Below the pieces are notes generated by a model. The model did not search any database. It was not told the DNA's origin and saw nothing but the letters and a program-made list of their open reading frames with translations. Below, piece after piece: positions 13,134 through 23,476 of a DNA stretch of 64,000 nucleotides. The first letter of the stretch is position 1, and each line of letters starts with the position of its first letter. Location: positions 434,001-498,000 of the forward strand of contig JAWZSP010000003.1 of NCBI GenBank assembly GCA_034401135.1, read 5' to 3'. The translations under genes were made by a program, and so were the position numbers. Source of the stretch: Volutella citrinella (taxonomy: Eukaryota > Ascomycota > Sordariomycetes > Hypocreales > Nectriaceae).

Positions 13134-14675
13134 ATGGAGAACACCACCCCGACCATGGAGGGCATCACTCCGGCCCTGGAGAACACCCCCCCAACCACGC
13201 AGGACACCACCACAACCACGGACGAGACTACCTCCGAACCCGAGGCACGATTCTGCATCACATACGGCACCTTTGACTGCCTCCACGAGGGCCACATCTC
13301 CATCCTCGAGCGGGCCCGCGCCCTCGGCACCCACCTCACCGTCGCCATCACCAGCGACACCCTCAACGCCGAGCGTGGGAAGCTCAACGTGCGGGACACG
13401 CTGATGGAGCGGATAGAGGCCGTCCAGCGCACTGGACTCGCCGACGCCATCATCGTCGAGGAGTCGGAAGGGCAGAAGCTGCGCGACATCATCAACGGCC
13501 AGCTTGACGTCTTCGCCGTCGGGTCCGACCAGGCGGGCAAGTTCGACTACCTGGCAAAGCACTGCGAGGTGGTGTACCTGGACCGCCCGCAGGGCATCCC
13601 GAGCAGCCAGCTGAGGAGTGAACTGCGCGTCGGTGTCGTCGGGAGCGGCATGGCTGCGCAGCGGTTCGCCACGGAGGCCGAGGCCATCGGCGGCGTGCGT
13701 GTCGTGGGCGTGTGCCTGCACGCCTTGGAGACAACCACGGCGCCCACGCCACAGGCCAGCATAAGAAACACAATCCACTGCATCGAGACGTTTGGGGAGC
13801 TGCTGGAGAATGTCGAAGCAGTCTACATCGCCCCGTCGCATCCGATGCGCCCCAAGTTCGCCAGAGTGGCCCTCATGAGCGGCAAGCACGTCCTGTGCGA
13901 GAACTCGCTGTGCTCCAGCCGGGAGGAGGCCGAAGAGCTGTACCGACTAGCGGAGGAGCGGCATCTGAGGCTGCTCGAGGCCATTGAGCCGGCGTTTCTG
14001 CCCGCGTTCCGCCAGATGATGACGGTTGTGCAGAGCGGCGAGATTGGCGACATCTGCTCCGTGACGGCGACTTGCGCAATGGGCCAGCCACCTGATGGGG
14101 GTGTCATCGATGGGAGCCCCGTTGAAAGCAGCATCGCCCAGCTGTCGAGCTATCCGATCATGGCGTTTGTCAAGTTGCTCGGTCTGGCGGCGGGCTCAGG
14201 GGACAGCTCTGCCAGCTCCGTGTCTGTCCCGTCCACATCAAATGTCGGCTCCGGTTCGCCTGTAGAACCATTGTTAGTCACTTCCAAGTCGATCCGCCGC
14301 GCAAATACCCGTTTCGACTTCTATTCCCGCATCGATATCGTCGCGAACGGTGCGATGGCATCCGGCAAGGTAGCACTCGGCCCCATCATGGCCCGAGGCG
14401 ACTTGGTCGTGTCTGGCACCAAGGGGTCCATCTACGTGCCAGGTCCGTGGTGGACCATGAAGTCTTTCCATGTGGAGCTCAACGACGATTCCCGAAGCCG
14501 ACATGTGACCACACCGCTGGCGGGTGATGGGCTCCGGCACGAGCTGGTTGAGTTTCTCAAGATGATTGCTGAGGGACGGCCGGGGAGCCCGGATCTGACG
14601 CCAGAGGAGTCGAGGGCGGTTGCGTGGTGTGTTGAACGAGCGATGGAGGAGAATTGCACTATTGGAGTCCAGTGA
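13134..14675 (+). CDS. Bifunctional-type cytidylyltransferase / Gfo-Idh-MocA oxidoreductase fusion
   Basis: Single exon of 513 aa with no sign of introns. Residues 1-38 are a Thr/Pro-rich low-complexity leader with repeated ENTTP/ENTPP units. Residues 40-165 are a nucleotidyltransferase of the glycerol-3-phosphate cytidylyltransferase (TagD) type: ITYGTFDCLHEGH carries the HxGH signature at 51-54, and RPQGIPSSQL near 150-160 matches the family's C-terminal substrate loop. Residues 165-513 are an NAD(P)-dependent Gfo/Idh/MocA oxidoreductase: GVVGSGMAA for the dinucleotide, then AVYIAPSHPMRPKFARVAL and GKHVLCEN. The family's usual catalytic Glu-Lys-Pro reads Glu-Asn-Ser here (residues 256-258), so the lysine is missing. 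Fused enzymes of this layout occur in bacteria, where TagD-type transferases activate polyol phosphates for cell-surface polymers. In a fungus this suggests horizontal transfer, but the substrate is unknown. Confidence 0.88.
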   Translation: MENTTPTMEGITPALENTPPTTQDTTTTTDETTSEPEARFCITYGTFDCLHEGHISILERARALGTHLTVAITSDTLNAERGKLNVRDTLMERIEAVQRTGLADAIIVEESEGQKLRDIINGQLDVFAVGSDQAGKFDYLAKHCEVVYLDRPQGIPSSQLRSELRVGVVGSGMAAQRFATEAEAIGGVRVVGVCLHALETTTAPTPQASIRNTIHCIETFGELLENVEAVYIAPSHPMRPKFARVALMSGKHVLCENSLCSSREEAEELYRLAEERHLRLLEAIEPAFLPAFRQMMTVVQSGEIGDICSVTATCAMGQPPDGGVIDGSPVESSIAQLSSYPIMAFVKLLGLAAGSGDSSASSVSVPSTSNVGSGSPVEPLLVTSKSIRRANTRFDFYSRIDIVANGAMASGKVALGPIMARGDLVVSGTKGSIYVPGPWWTMKSFHVELNDDSRSRHVTTPLAGDGLRHELVEFLKMIAEGRPGSPDLTPEESRAVAWCVERAMEENCTIGVQ

Positions 14676-15003
14676 GGGCGTTTGGAACGGACATTTGTGC
14701 TGTGAGCGAGCATGGGGCGAGGCCATCTGGACAAACCAGATTCCTCACTGTCACCAGGACGGCAATTTGGGCTTGCAAGACGGCATGGCGGGAGGGCGAG
14801 AGGGAAGCCGATTCTCGACGCTGTGGCAAGACACGGCGTGGCCAACTTGGTAACTTCTCTCATGTCTTCTGAGTCCTGTCAAGGGACCTTCGGCTGAGAT
14901 CTTACCAGCAAGGTTGTCACAGAGGTTTGGGAATACTGCGAGGGTGATGAAGCATCTGTACCATAGACAAAGATTGTTCAGGTAATCAGAAGCTCCCTAT
15001 TCA
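14676..15003. other. Convergent intergenic region
   Basis: 328 bp separating the 3' ends of two convergent genes. It should hold both transcription ends; no open frame or repeat of note. Confidence 0.5.
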
Positions 15004-18000
15004 TTACCAGTCCTCCCACGGTAGATTGCTAGCATCTTGAATCGTGACCTCCACTTTGGGCAACCCTCCCGGCGCCTTTGTAATGTTGTCCCGGATGAAA
15101 TCGCGCGCTTTCGCCCAATCTTCATCGAATTTCGACTCTTGTAGGTGCACAGTGTGGTCCTTATCACGCCCCGCAGAAATGACAACGCTGTGGACATCGC
15201 GGTCCAGCTTGAAGTTTAGCTGCTTGCATGTCGCCTCGATCTCGCTGATGAACGCTGCTCCGTCCGAGCTGACGGTAAACTTGCCCGCCACCGACTTTTC
15301 CTTTCGCTTGGATATCTTGCGGATGAATACAACGTCTAGCCAAAAGCTGACAGTAGGTAGGGGCTCTGGTGCCGAAGACACATTGTTTCTTCTTACTCTA
15401 TATTCCATCATGGCTTCCGGGAGCAGGTCTACGAGGCCCAGCAGTAGTTTGAGGTCATCTGCGCGGCGTGAGAACAAGGACATTGGTGCAGATTGGAAGA
15501 CCATTTCAACGGCAATTGGATGTACTGACCTGCTCTCTGGCCGTATTTTTCACTCAGTCGGGTGGCATGGTTAGCACAGGCCATGAGCTGCTGCATTTCA
15601 CTCTGGTACACAGTCAGTAAATGTTTTACTTGGAAATAATCGTCTGGTAAGACACACGGATGTTTCCGCAGAAACGGGAGGGAGCGGCGGCGTCTGCAGA
15701 CCTCCTCCTCTGGTGGGTGAGATGAGCTTGTTGTAGTGGAGGAGCTGGGCCTGGTAGATATTGGATTGCTGGGGGAAGAGCATGGGGAGGACGTCCAACG
15801 GCGCTGCCTGAGAGTGAGGAGAAGCGTTGGCGGCCGCAGCGTCGATTCTCTGACCCAATTGCGGGACCCGGGCCGCCCGGCTCTGCAGAGCCTGTCGCTC
15901 AATGTCTCTCTCTGCCAAAACCAGCTCTCGATCATCCTTCGCCTCATCTGCTAGTTCATAGGCTGTTGGGTAGTCGAAAAATTGGACATTGTTGATATCG
16001 AAGAGGCCAGATTGTTTCTCGTTGTAGTGTAGTCCTCTGTAGAGAGTTGAATTCACGTGTTCCAGCACCAGGATCACATCACCTTTCGCTATCTCAAGCA
16101 TCTCCGGTTCGTTTCTTTGGGGGAAGTAAGCCCGTGTTACACGTACAAGCCTACCAATGATGGCCTCGGGTTGCAGCGCTTGCTTCTTTTCGTCTTGGGA
16201 ATCCCCAACGGGTGCCCTTGTTGGTGTTAGCTCTGTGAAGGTGTGACGGAAGGTGGGCTTACATGTAGAGATATTCTGTCAGGTCATCGTCCGCTGTTTT
16301 GCTAATCCCGTGAGCCTGGATAAGATGGGAGCGGAACTCGTCATTCGCTTCCCAGAGCCTTTTTTTGGTCGAGCACCCAGCGTGATGGCAAACATACGCT
16401 GGCGGCAGCGCCAAATGGAAGAATCTCTTGTGTCTATCAAGATCAGCCTGTCTTGTGAACACGACGTTGCTAGTACAATCAGCCATGTCGCAGCGAAAAG
16501 CCTCGTCGATTTGCGGGCTGTTTTGGCGAAAGGGCTGCAGCACAGGGTCAACCGCGAGATCGACACCATTTTGTTGCCTAGGCACATAATCAAGGCTCGT
16601 CTCCGCGTCAGGAATATCATTCCCCGCGCTCATCTTAAGATCTCTAACAGCGTTTAAAGCCACCCAAAGGTGGGATGAGAGTAGTAGGTTGAGCATAGTA
16701 ATGGTTGCTTGCGTTGCACTCTCGGCTTGCTCGTAACCGTCTTCTTTCGAGTTCTGTGGGCGTGTGCCGAGCTCGTAGGCGATCAAAATGTTATTGACCT
16801 CAGTAAAACTCTTGTTCAATTGTTGTACCAGATTCTCCAGATTGGAATAGCCTGCAGCATGCAAGTCCAGAAGCAGTGTGTCGTGTTTGCTCGCCTCGAC
16901 GAACAGCAGGTGGAGCATTTCCCCCATTTTGTGAGTGATCCTTGAGATCGAGGACATATAAGCTGCTCTTACAAATCTTGCACGGACGCTAAGGCTGCGG
17001 GCTGTTTTTTCAAGTGTGCCAATGTCTGATACGATTTCGGCGTCCTTGCTGGCCCCGTCACCCATGCTGACATCCGAGGCTGGGTTGGATTCAAGGTCTG
17101 AAAGGTTCCCGAGGTCATTATTGTCCGAGTCACTTTCTCCGTCCACGTCAACCGATTCGCTGTTGATGCCATCCTCTTCCAGCAGGTCAGCACTTGGTTG
17201 TTCAAGATCAATGAAGCGCAGCGTCAGTAGCATAAGGACCTGCAGGTGCGCGGAAATGTGCCGAGCCATGGCCTTGGAGTGGTCGAGTTCCTTGGGCTTT
17301 AATTCTTGCCTCTCCATTCCCGAGTCTGAAGAGCTGCTGAGTGATTCGGAGTCTGAGCCATGACCATGGGGGCTGGTCATCTGAAGCGACATTCTAGCAC
17401 TGGAGACCTTGGCAGATTCTCGTCTAGATAACCGTTTGTGGCGTTTGGTCAAAGTCCCCTCACCATCGTGCTCTTCCTCAAGTTCCACTTCAAAACAACA
17501 AAGGAGGCAGTCGTTGCGGCCTCTAGCCTGTTGTGTCCGACTCTGGCGTGAGATAACCTCGAGGTAGTCAGGTGCGAAATCACCTCCATGATGCCGTTCC
17601 AAATGCTGGTAAAGAGATTGAGGGCTATCATAGGTAGTCGGATTCAGCTCGCATACGATGCAAATCCAAGTACTTGTCAAGTAGGCATGCTGATACCATC
17701 GCCTATTGTGAATACCCATGTGGGTAAACCAGTCATCAAAATTCTTGGACGCAACATGCCCCGCTTCGCAGTGCTGTGAGAGACATACGTATGGCTTCAT
17801 ATCGCGGTCCACGTGGTGTCTGATGCCCGTGTAAGCATTGATTCTAAATGGAAAATGATAGTGTTTCTTACCGCCACTCTCGCTTAGAATTTTTTCGCCT
17901 ATCGAGGTACTCGGAGCACCAATCGCATGTAAACCCATGCGTATCGTCCTTCTCTTCGGGAAGGCGCGGATAGTTTCCCTGATTCACTTGGATAGAGGCT

Positions 18001-19184
18001 GTCCTGTGGTACCTTGTTGACGCCTCGTCCGGAGCTCTGGAACGACTCAATATCTGCGTCATGTTGACACTGGATAGATCTGAGCGAGAGAAGGCAGTCG
18101 GCGCCACTGGAAGACGACGTGGAACGGGAGGCATCTGCTGCTCCGGCGTTTGTCGAGCAGGCGCTAGTGTCTCCTTGTTGGGAATCTCGGGGATGGCTGG
18201 CATCGCTATTGGTTGCTCTCGTCGTTTTCTCAAGGATTCGTTGCGGCCTTTCATGTACGTGAGCCGTGCATACCTGTCAGCCATGGTTTTGGCCAAATAA
18301 TCTTTCAGTGACTGGTGGGCGCCTGGGTACAGTGAGTGGACAGCTCTGGCGCAAAGGTCTGTAAAGTGCTGGCGGTCGAGGGCTTCGGTAGCGTTCTTTG
18401 CTTTGGCGTCGACTCGGCCGGCGCTCGACTGCCGGATCGTCACCCCGAGGCGGTTGAGCCGAGCAATAGCCTCATCGATGGCCTGCAGCGTAGATTGTAC
18501 AGTGTCGGATCCATTGCCATCCCCTGAGGACGCATCCATTTCAATCCCACATCGATTCATGCTGGTGAGAACGACATCCAACAAGCGCAAGACTAGGTCT
18601 TTGAGGTCTGGGAAATTGCGGAGGCGCGTGTCCAGGCATTGGCTTTTGCGAGAGAAGACACCAAGGTGTGCCGCCCAGATGGAAAACTTCTGTTGCAGCT
18701 CCGAAATGACTTGGATGACGGGAGACCCGGGGCTTGTCTCGCGTAGCTTGTCTTGTGATTCCTCGAAAAGAGTCTCGCATGTGCAGGCAAAATTGTAAAT
18801 GTGTTCCTGTGGGTCCTTCTCAGGGCCAGGTCTGCTGGTGATGGGACGATCCGATGCTTCCCGCGGAGTCTTCTTGGAAGAAAGGACATCTAGTTCCAAA
18901 GGGAATCCTTTTTTTGGCGGGTGCCCAGATGTGCTTGGTGATCTTGTAGTCGGTTCTAGTGCATCCTTCTCGGCAAAGGTAGGCGAAGCCAAAAACTTGC
19001 CAAGGTAGTCTGGGAAATGCTGGTCTTTTGCTGGCTCGGGCCTGGGTGTCAGCGTAGTGGACAGCTGATCAGGACCTGTGCGGATCGGCAGATGATGAAT
19101 GCCAGGAACAGAATGCCCATGCCCGGCATCACCAGCGGCAGGCTGGTGTGTCCCCTCGACGGCATCATCACCCAGTACGTCCAT
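15004..19184 (-). CDS. C2H2 zinc-finger protein with C-terminal SH3 domain
   Basis: Five exons on the minus strand: 17872..19184, 16263..17819, 15702..16216, 15530..15643 and 15004..15458 (1,317 aa). Introns are 52, 46, 58 and 71 nt and all keep frame. The first 400 residues are helical and Pro/Ser-rich. A CDWCSEYLDRRKNSKREWR zinc knuckle then joins across the intron to HHVDRDMKPYVC, the hallmark of a fungal C2H2 family common in accessory genomes. More fingers follow (CLSQHC...HMGIH, CIVCEL...HLERHH), then an acidic Ser/Asp-rich stretch, a helical region and a final finger pair (CDMADC and CHHAGC). Exons 2 and 3 join to an SH3-like fold: AYFPQRNEPEMLEIAKGDVI and SGLFDINNVQFFDYP. A helical tail ends the protein. 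The start at 19184 is the first in-frame ATG I accept, but the N-terminus is uncertain. It is divergent from the DUF7580-PNP gene. Role unknown; the domains suggest a signalling or scaffolding protein. Confidence 0.8.
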
Positions 19185-19372
19185 GACTCGAAGTTGGGCA
19201 CAGAGTCAGCATGGGTTACAGCGGGGACAAGGTTGGCACCGGTCGTTTCATTCTGCCCATGGCTGGCGGTTGGGTTGCGTAATATTTCGATAGAGAGCGC
19301 GAATGCAAGTCGAGGCTGTGGGAGGGGAACGAGGCGGTTCAAACCACTCATTGGCTGGGTGGGGTCAGGTGA
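19185..19372. promoter_or_regulatory. Shared divergent promoter region
   Basis: Only 188 bp separate the start codons of the minus-strand zinc-finger/SH3 gene and the plus-strand DUF7580-PNP gene (311 bp if the latter begins at 19496). Both promoters must lie here or inside the other gene's leader, so the two may be co-regulated. No clear TATA box. Confidence 0.5.
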
Positions 19373-22343
19373 GTGGCGCCTGCGATGCTGACATTGCCCA
19401 TCAGCCGCAGCAGCCTCGTTGCGTCTCGTCTCCTCAACTCAGCTCCCCTCCGATATCCTAACCGTGCGCCCGTTGCGAAGGCGGATGCCGCTACAATGCC
19501 GCACCTCAACGAGCTGGAAGAGTGGCGCCTGCTCACCGAGCTCAGGCGGCTGTTGCAGCATCGGAAGAGGCAATTCGACGGCGGCGGCGACAGTCACGAG
19601 CCCAACATCCAGCTCTTGGAGATTGAGCTTCGTCGCGTCTTTCTGATGGACCAACCCTGTCATAGTCTGGAACCAGCTGTTTTCCACCAATGCCAGGAAG
19701 AGCTGACCAGGCTATGCTCGATACTGGAAGCCCTTGCCCGGGGTTGTGGCTATCGTCTGAAGGCGCTGCGGGTCTATCCTCACCTGTGGACATTGACTAC
19801 CTATCTAAACTCGACTTCAGGACCTGTGGACTTTGTTCTGGGTGGCAATGGAAGCCTCTTCGAGCTACATTGGGACCCCTCAGAGCTCAAGGATTGCTTG
19901 GACTCCGTCTCGCGATGTAACAACAGTCTCAGTCGGCTGTTGGCAGCCCCTACGCAGCAACAGCCCGGCTCACCTTTGGCCGACAAACCGAGCAAGAAGT
20001 CGGCATGGAAGAAAGCAAGAATCCGAAAGAGAGCCACTTCGGTCCTGGGAACCCTGTTTGAGCACGTCAAATGCGGCACACCCCACAGCGTGCTGCTGAA
20101 ACTGGCCCAAGACACCAACGAGAAATCAGCACTGCCCAATTTGCACCTGATGCTTCAGAAGTGCCCCGAGCGAGATGTGTGGCAAGAGGCACTATGCGAT
20201 GGTCTCCATCTGTGGGTCTTCCTACACTTGTACTTAACCAATGTCACTTACTTACTTCATCTCCAGAGACGAACAAGGCAGGCTCTGTACCGAGTCTATC
20301 GACAATGTCTGCACGGGAATCCAAGCCAACAGCAGCAAAGGGAAGGCATTGGTTCTGTACATCGATAAATGCCAGCTATTTGGCTCGTGGGTCAACTCCA
20401 AATCACCAGAGACGGAAGCTTCGTCAAGGGAGTCTCTCCGCAAACTGATACAAAATGATGCCTTCAAGCCGCTCTCTCAAAGCATCGACGCCTTGCTGAG
20501 AGGTCCAACATCAAAGAGATTCAGCACCAAGGAAAAGCGAGAACTTGCCGTCAAACTCGGCTACTGCCTGATGGACTTCTTTGACGCGGATCTGACCTCG
20601 GACACAATCTGCTTTATGGGATCCTCGGCTTCGGCAGCTGAGAAAGGGCTGCCCTACTTGGCTTTCAGCTCAGACCGTCCCCGGGCACCCAACTCATATA
20701 ACTTTCAGATGGGGCATCCTGCTCTGCTGTCCTTCGCCAAGCTGTTATTAGAGATGGACTGTGGAAGCACCATCTACCTGGATATCAGCCCTGAAAGCAG
20801 CAAGAACCTTGGCACATGGGCGAGCCTCCTTCACGTTGTCGATCAACTTGAGCTCGAACGGAGCGATTCCTACCTGGAGGCCGTTAGGGGCTGCCTCCTG
20901 GTTCACCAGAAGATTGCCAAAACGTTAGCCTCTCGTAATCTCGATCCCCAGGAGGCAGATTCAAAAATACGCAAAAAGCTCTACAGCGAGATTGTCCGCA
21001 AGCTGGAGCTGGCACAACCAGCAGCAAAAACTGGCCGTAAACGACAACGCTCTGAGTCCCCGGATGCTCGAGACACCAGCGACATTGAGAAGTCGGACGG
21101 CTCTCCCAGGAAGTCCAGACGGCTACGCAAGTACAAGCAAGCTACGCCCGAGACTGAAGCGTCTCCAGTCCCGACACCAGAGAGCGGGCCTAGCGAGGGG
21201 CTCCTACACAGACTTCGGCTCCCATTGAGAGAGCCTCGTATTTATAGGCATGAACCTTCCGCATATGATCGACCGATAAGCCGGAGTGACTTTGAGATTG
21301 CCATTATATGTGCTCTGCCCCTTGAATATGACGCCGTGTCACTTCTGGTCGACGAGTTCTGGGACGAGGAGGGCGATCCATACGGTAGAGCCGTTGGAGA
21401 TGAGAACTCGTACACCACGGGGCGCATCGGCAGGTTCGACGTAGTCCTCGTTCTCCTCCCCAATATGGGGAAAGTGAGTGCTGCCGGCTCGGCCGCGAGT
21501 CTCAGATCCAGCTACCCCAACCTTCGACTCGTCTTTCTGACCGGTATCTGCGGTGGCGTGCCCAATGTGGGGACGGACAAAGAGTTGCTCCTGGGGGATG
21601 TGGTGATTAGCAAGCCGGTAATTCAGTACGACCACGGGGTACTCTTTCCTGACCGATTTACCGCGCGGGATGAGGTGGAAGACGTCCTAGGCAGACCAAC
21701 AAGGAACATCCGCAACCTGCTCGGCACCGTCGAGACGGCTCTAGGTCGAGAGCGGCTGGAGAGGCGGGCGTCCACCGCCCTTGAACAAGTGCAACGGAAG
21801 GCGGTTAGGTACCGCCGTCGAGCAGATTACACGTACCCTGGTACCGACAAGGACAAGCTGTTTGAGGCCAGCTACAAACACAAGTACCAACATCATCACC
21901 CCCCAGAACACTGCTCATGCTCTGATGAGAGTGCAGATCTTGTCTGCGAAAAGTCCAGAAAGATGTCATGCAGCGACCTGGGGTGTGAAACCGGCCGGCT
22001 AGTGCAACGACAGCGCCTGGAGGCCAGGAGGAAACAAGAGCTCGACGGAGACACTGCGGCTGCGCAGGCACCATCCATCTTCGTCGGACGCATCGGTTCC
22101 GGCGACGCGGTGATCAGGTCGGGCGAGGATCGCGATAGGATCGCGAGGGAGCACCGGCTTCTGGCTTTTGAGATGGAGGGCGCGGGCGTGTGGGATGAGA
22201 TCCCCTGCATCGTGGCCAAGGGCGTCTGCGACTACGCCGACAGCCACAAGAATAAAGACTGGCAGCACTTTGCCGCTGCTGCCGCTGCATCCGTAACAAC
22301 GGCTCTGCTTGATCGGTATATACAGACGGATAGAAGGGCTTAA
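19373..22343 (+). CDS. DUF7580 / PNP_UDP phosphorylase-domain protein (NLR-related)
   Basis: Two exons, 19373..20211 and 20267..22343 (971 aa); the 55-nt intron (GTGGGT...CCAG) is the best of several in-frame choices. The first two-thirds resemble fungal DUF7580: helical segments with LSRLL near residue 190, a GTPHSVLLKLAQD-like stretch, and LAVKLGYCLMDFFDADLT followed by PYLAF and FAKLLLEMDCG. A basic, nuclear-localisation-like RKSRRLRKYK lies near residue 580. Residues 620-960 form a purine nucleoside phosphorylase-type domain: FEIAIICALPLEYDAV, LPNMGKVSAAGSAASL, LTGICGGVPNVG, LLGDVVISKPVIQYDHG, then FEMEGAGVWDEIPCIVAKG and CDYADSHKNKDW. The Glu and Asp of the last two motifs, catalytic in the family, are kept. 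PNP_UDP domains are normally N-terminal in fungal NLR proteins; here the domain is C-terminal and no NTPase is present. An alternative start at 19496 removes 41 weak residues. Confidence 0.82.
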
Positions 22344-22678
22344 GGCCATAATGTCAACAACCGTTAAACAACAAGACTGAAGAGCATTGCTGATGCATCC
22401 CGGGACGGCATATCATCTTGACAACTTGACTGATCATTGCCCGCTATAACATCCCGCTTAAGCTCGATTATTGCGGGTATCATATGGAAATTCTAACCAT
22501 TGGCAGCCAGCTTCCACGTCCTCATACGCGGTTAGCCAAGTCCATTGTGGAGGAGGCACTTTAGTTGATATCCATGTCGAAATCTTACATCATGTGACGA
22601 GCCACATATAAGGAAGCACCGAGCAGCGACAAAAGGCGGGGTTGTCGTCCTTTTTTGTCTTTGAAAACCAAGGCCAAC
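22344..22678. other. Intergenic with promoter of the SDR gene
   Basis: 335 bp between two plus-strand genes, A/T-richer than the coding sequence. Includes the candidate TATA element at 22606. No gene. Confidence 0.5.
22606..22613 (+). promoter_or_regulatory. Candidate TATA box for the SDR gene
   Basis: ATATAAGG sits 66 bp before the ATG at 22679. The spacing fits a short leader. Sequence match only. Confidence 0.4.
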
Positions 22679-23476
22679 ATGTCGTTCAAAACTGCTCTTG
22701 TAACTGGTGGAACCAGCGGCATTGGCCGCGAGGTTGCCCTCTCGCTCGCCTCTCAGGGGCTCTTTGTCGTCGTCTCCGGCCGCGACGAGACACGAGGCCT
22801 TTCTACCGTCGAGGCCATCCAGACAGCTGGAGGGAAAGCAGCACTGGTGATCAAGGATCTCTCGACGGCTGAGGGCCCCGTCGAACTGGCCAAAGAAGCC
22901 AAGGAGGCAGCAGGGGGCCACATTGACGTCCTCATCAACGACGCCGCCACTGCATTTTACGCCCCTTCGGACCAGACCACGCCGGAAACATTCGAAAGGG
23001 TCTTCAACGTCAATGTGCGTGCTCCTGCACTGCTCGTGGGTGCTCTAGCCCCTGAGATGGCTGCCCGCGGTCAAGGAGCCATTGTCAACGTGGGTGCCGT
23101 CGCCGGCAGCCTCGGTCAGCAAGGCATGAGTCTCTTCGGAGGGAGCAAGGCGGCTCTGGCTTCCATGACCCGAACGTGGGCCGCAGAGTACGGTCCCCGT
23201 GGCGTTCGCGTTAACTTGGCCGAGATTGGTGCCATCTTGACGGCCGAGAACGCGGCCTTCGCGACGCAGATCCTCGAAGCTTTTACGAAGCACATCCCCA
23301 GTGCGCGTCCCGGTACTGCAAAGGAGGCGGCGGCCGTCATTGCCTTTTTGGCGAGCCCCGGGGCTGCGTACATCAACGGCGTGTCGTTGCCCGTCGACGG
23401 TGGGTCATTGATTGCGACGGGTATGGCAATCCCTGATGTGCTTGTCGATACAGAGAATATGAAGCAAGAGTCTTAA
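22679..23476 (+). CDS. Short-chain dehydrogenase family protein with altered catalytic site
   Basis: Single exon, 265 aa. The Rossmann nucleotide-binding motif TGGTSGIG (residues 9-16) and the GRDE stretch at the end of the second strand are intact, as is the family's C-terminal INGVSLPVDGG. The catalytic tetrad is not: the Ser expected 13 residues before Tyr is Ala140 (in IVNVGAVAG), and the YxxxK motif reads Phe-Gly-Gly-Ser-Lys, so Tyr is Phe153 while Lys157 remains. The usual PG after the sixth strand is replaced by AEIGA, and NNAG reads INDAA. It can probably still bind a dinucleotide, but classical SDR reduction should be impaired, so it may be a pseudo-enzyme or use another chemistry. 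An in-frame ATG at 22655 adds eight residues. The 22679 start is preferred because it matches the usual short N-terminus before the first strand. Confidence 0.88.
   Translation: MSFKTALVTGGTSGIGREVALSLASQGLFVVVSGRDETRGLSTVEAIQTAGGKAALVIKDLSTAEGPVELAKEAKEAAGGHIDVLINDAATAFYAPSDQTTPETFERVFNVNVRAPALLVGALAPEMAARGQGAIVNVGAVAGSLGQQGMSLFGGSKAALASMTRTWAAEYGPRGVRVNLAEIGAILTAENAAFATQILEAFTKHIPSARPGTAKEAAAVIAFLASPGAAYINGVSLPVDGGSLIATGMAIPDVLVDTENMKQES

Noticed and set aside
13095..13889. Minus-strand frame of 264 codons
   Set aside because: Antisense to the cytidylyltransferase domain, composed of reverse-complement codons; no motif.
17820..17871. Shorter 28-nt intron in the zinc-finger gene
   Set aside because: An acceptor after CATTTAG also keeps frame but inserts INAYTGIR into the conserved EWRxHVDRD motif and would be too short; the 52-nt version restores the motif.
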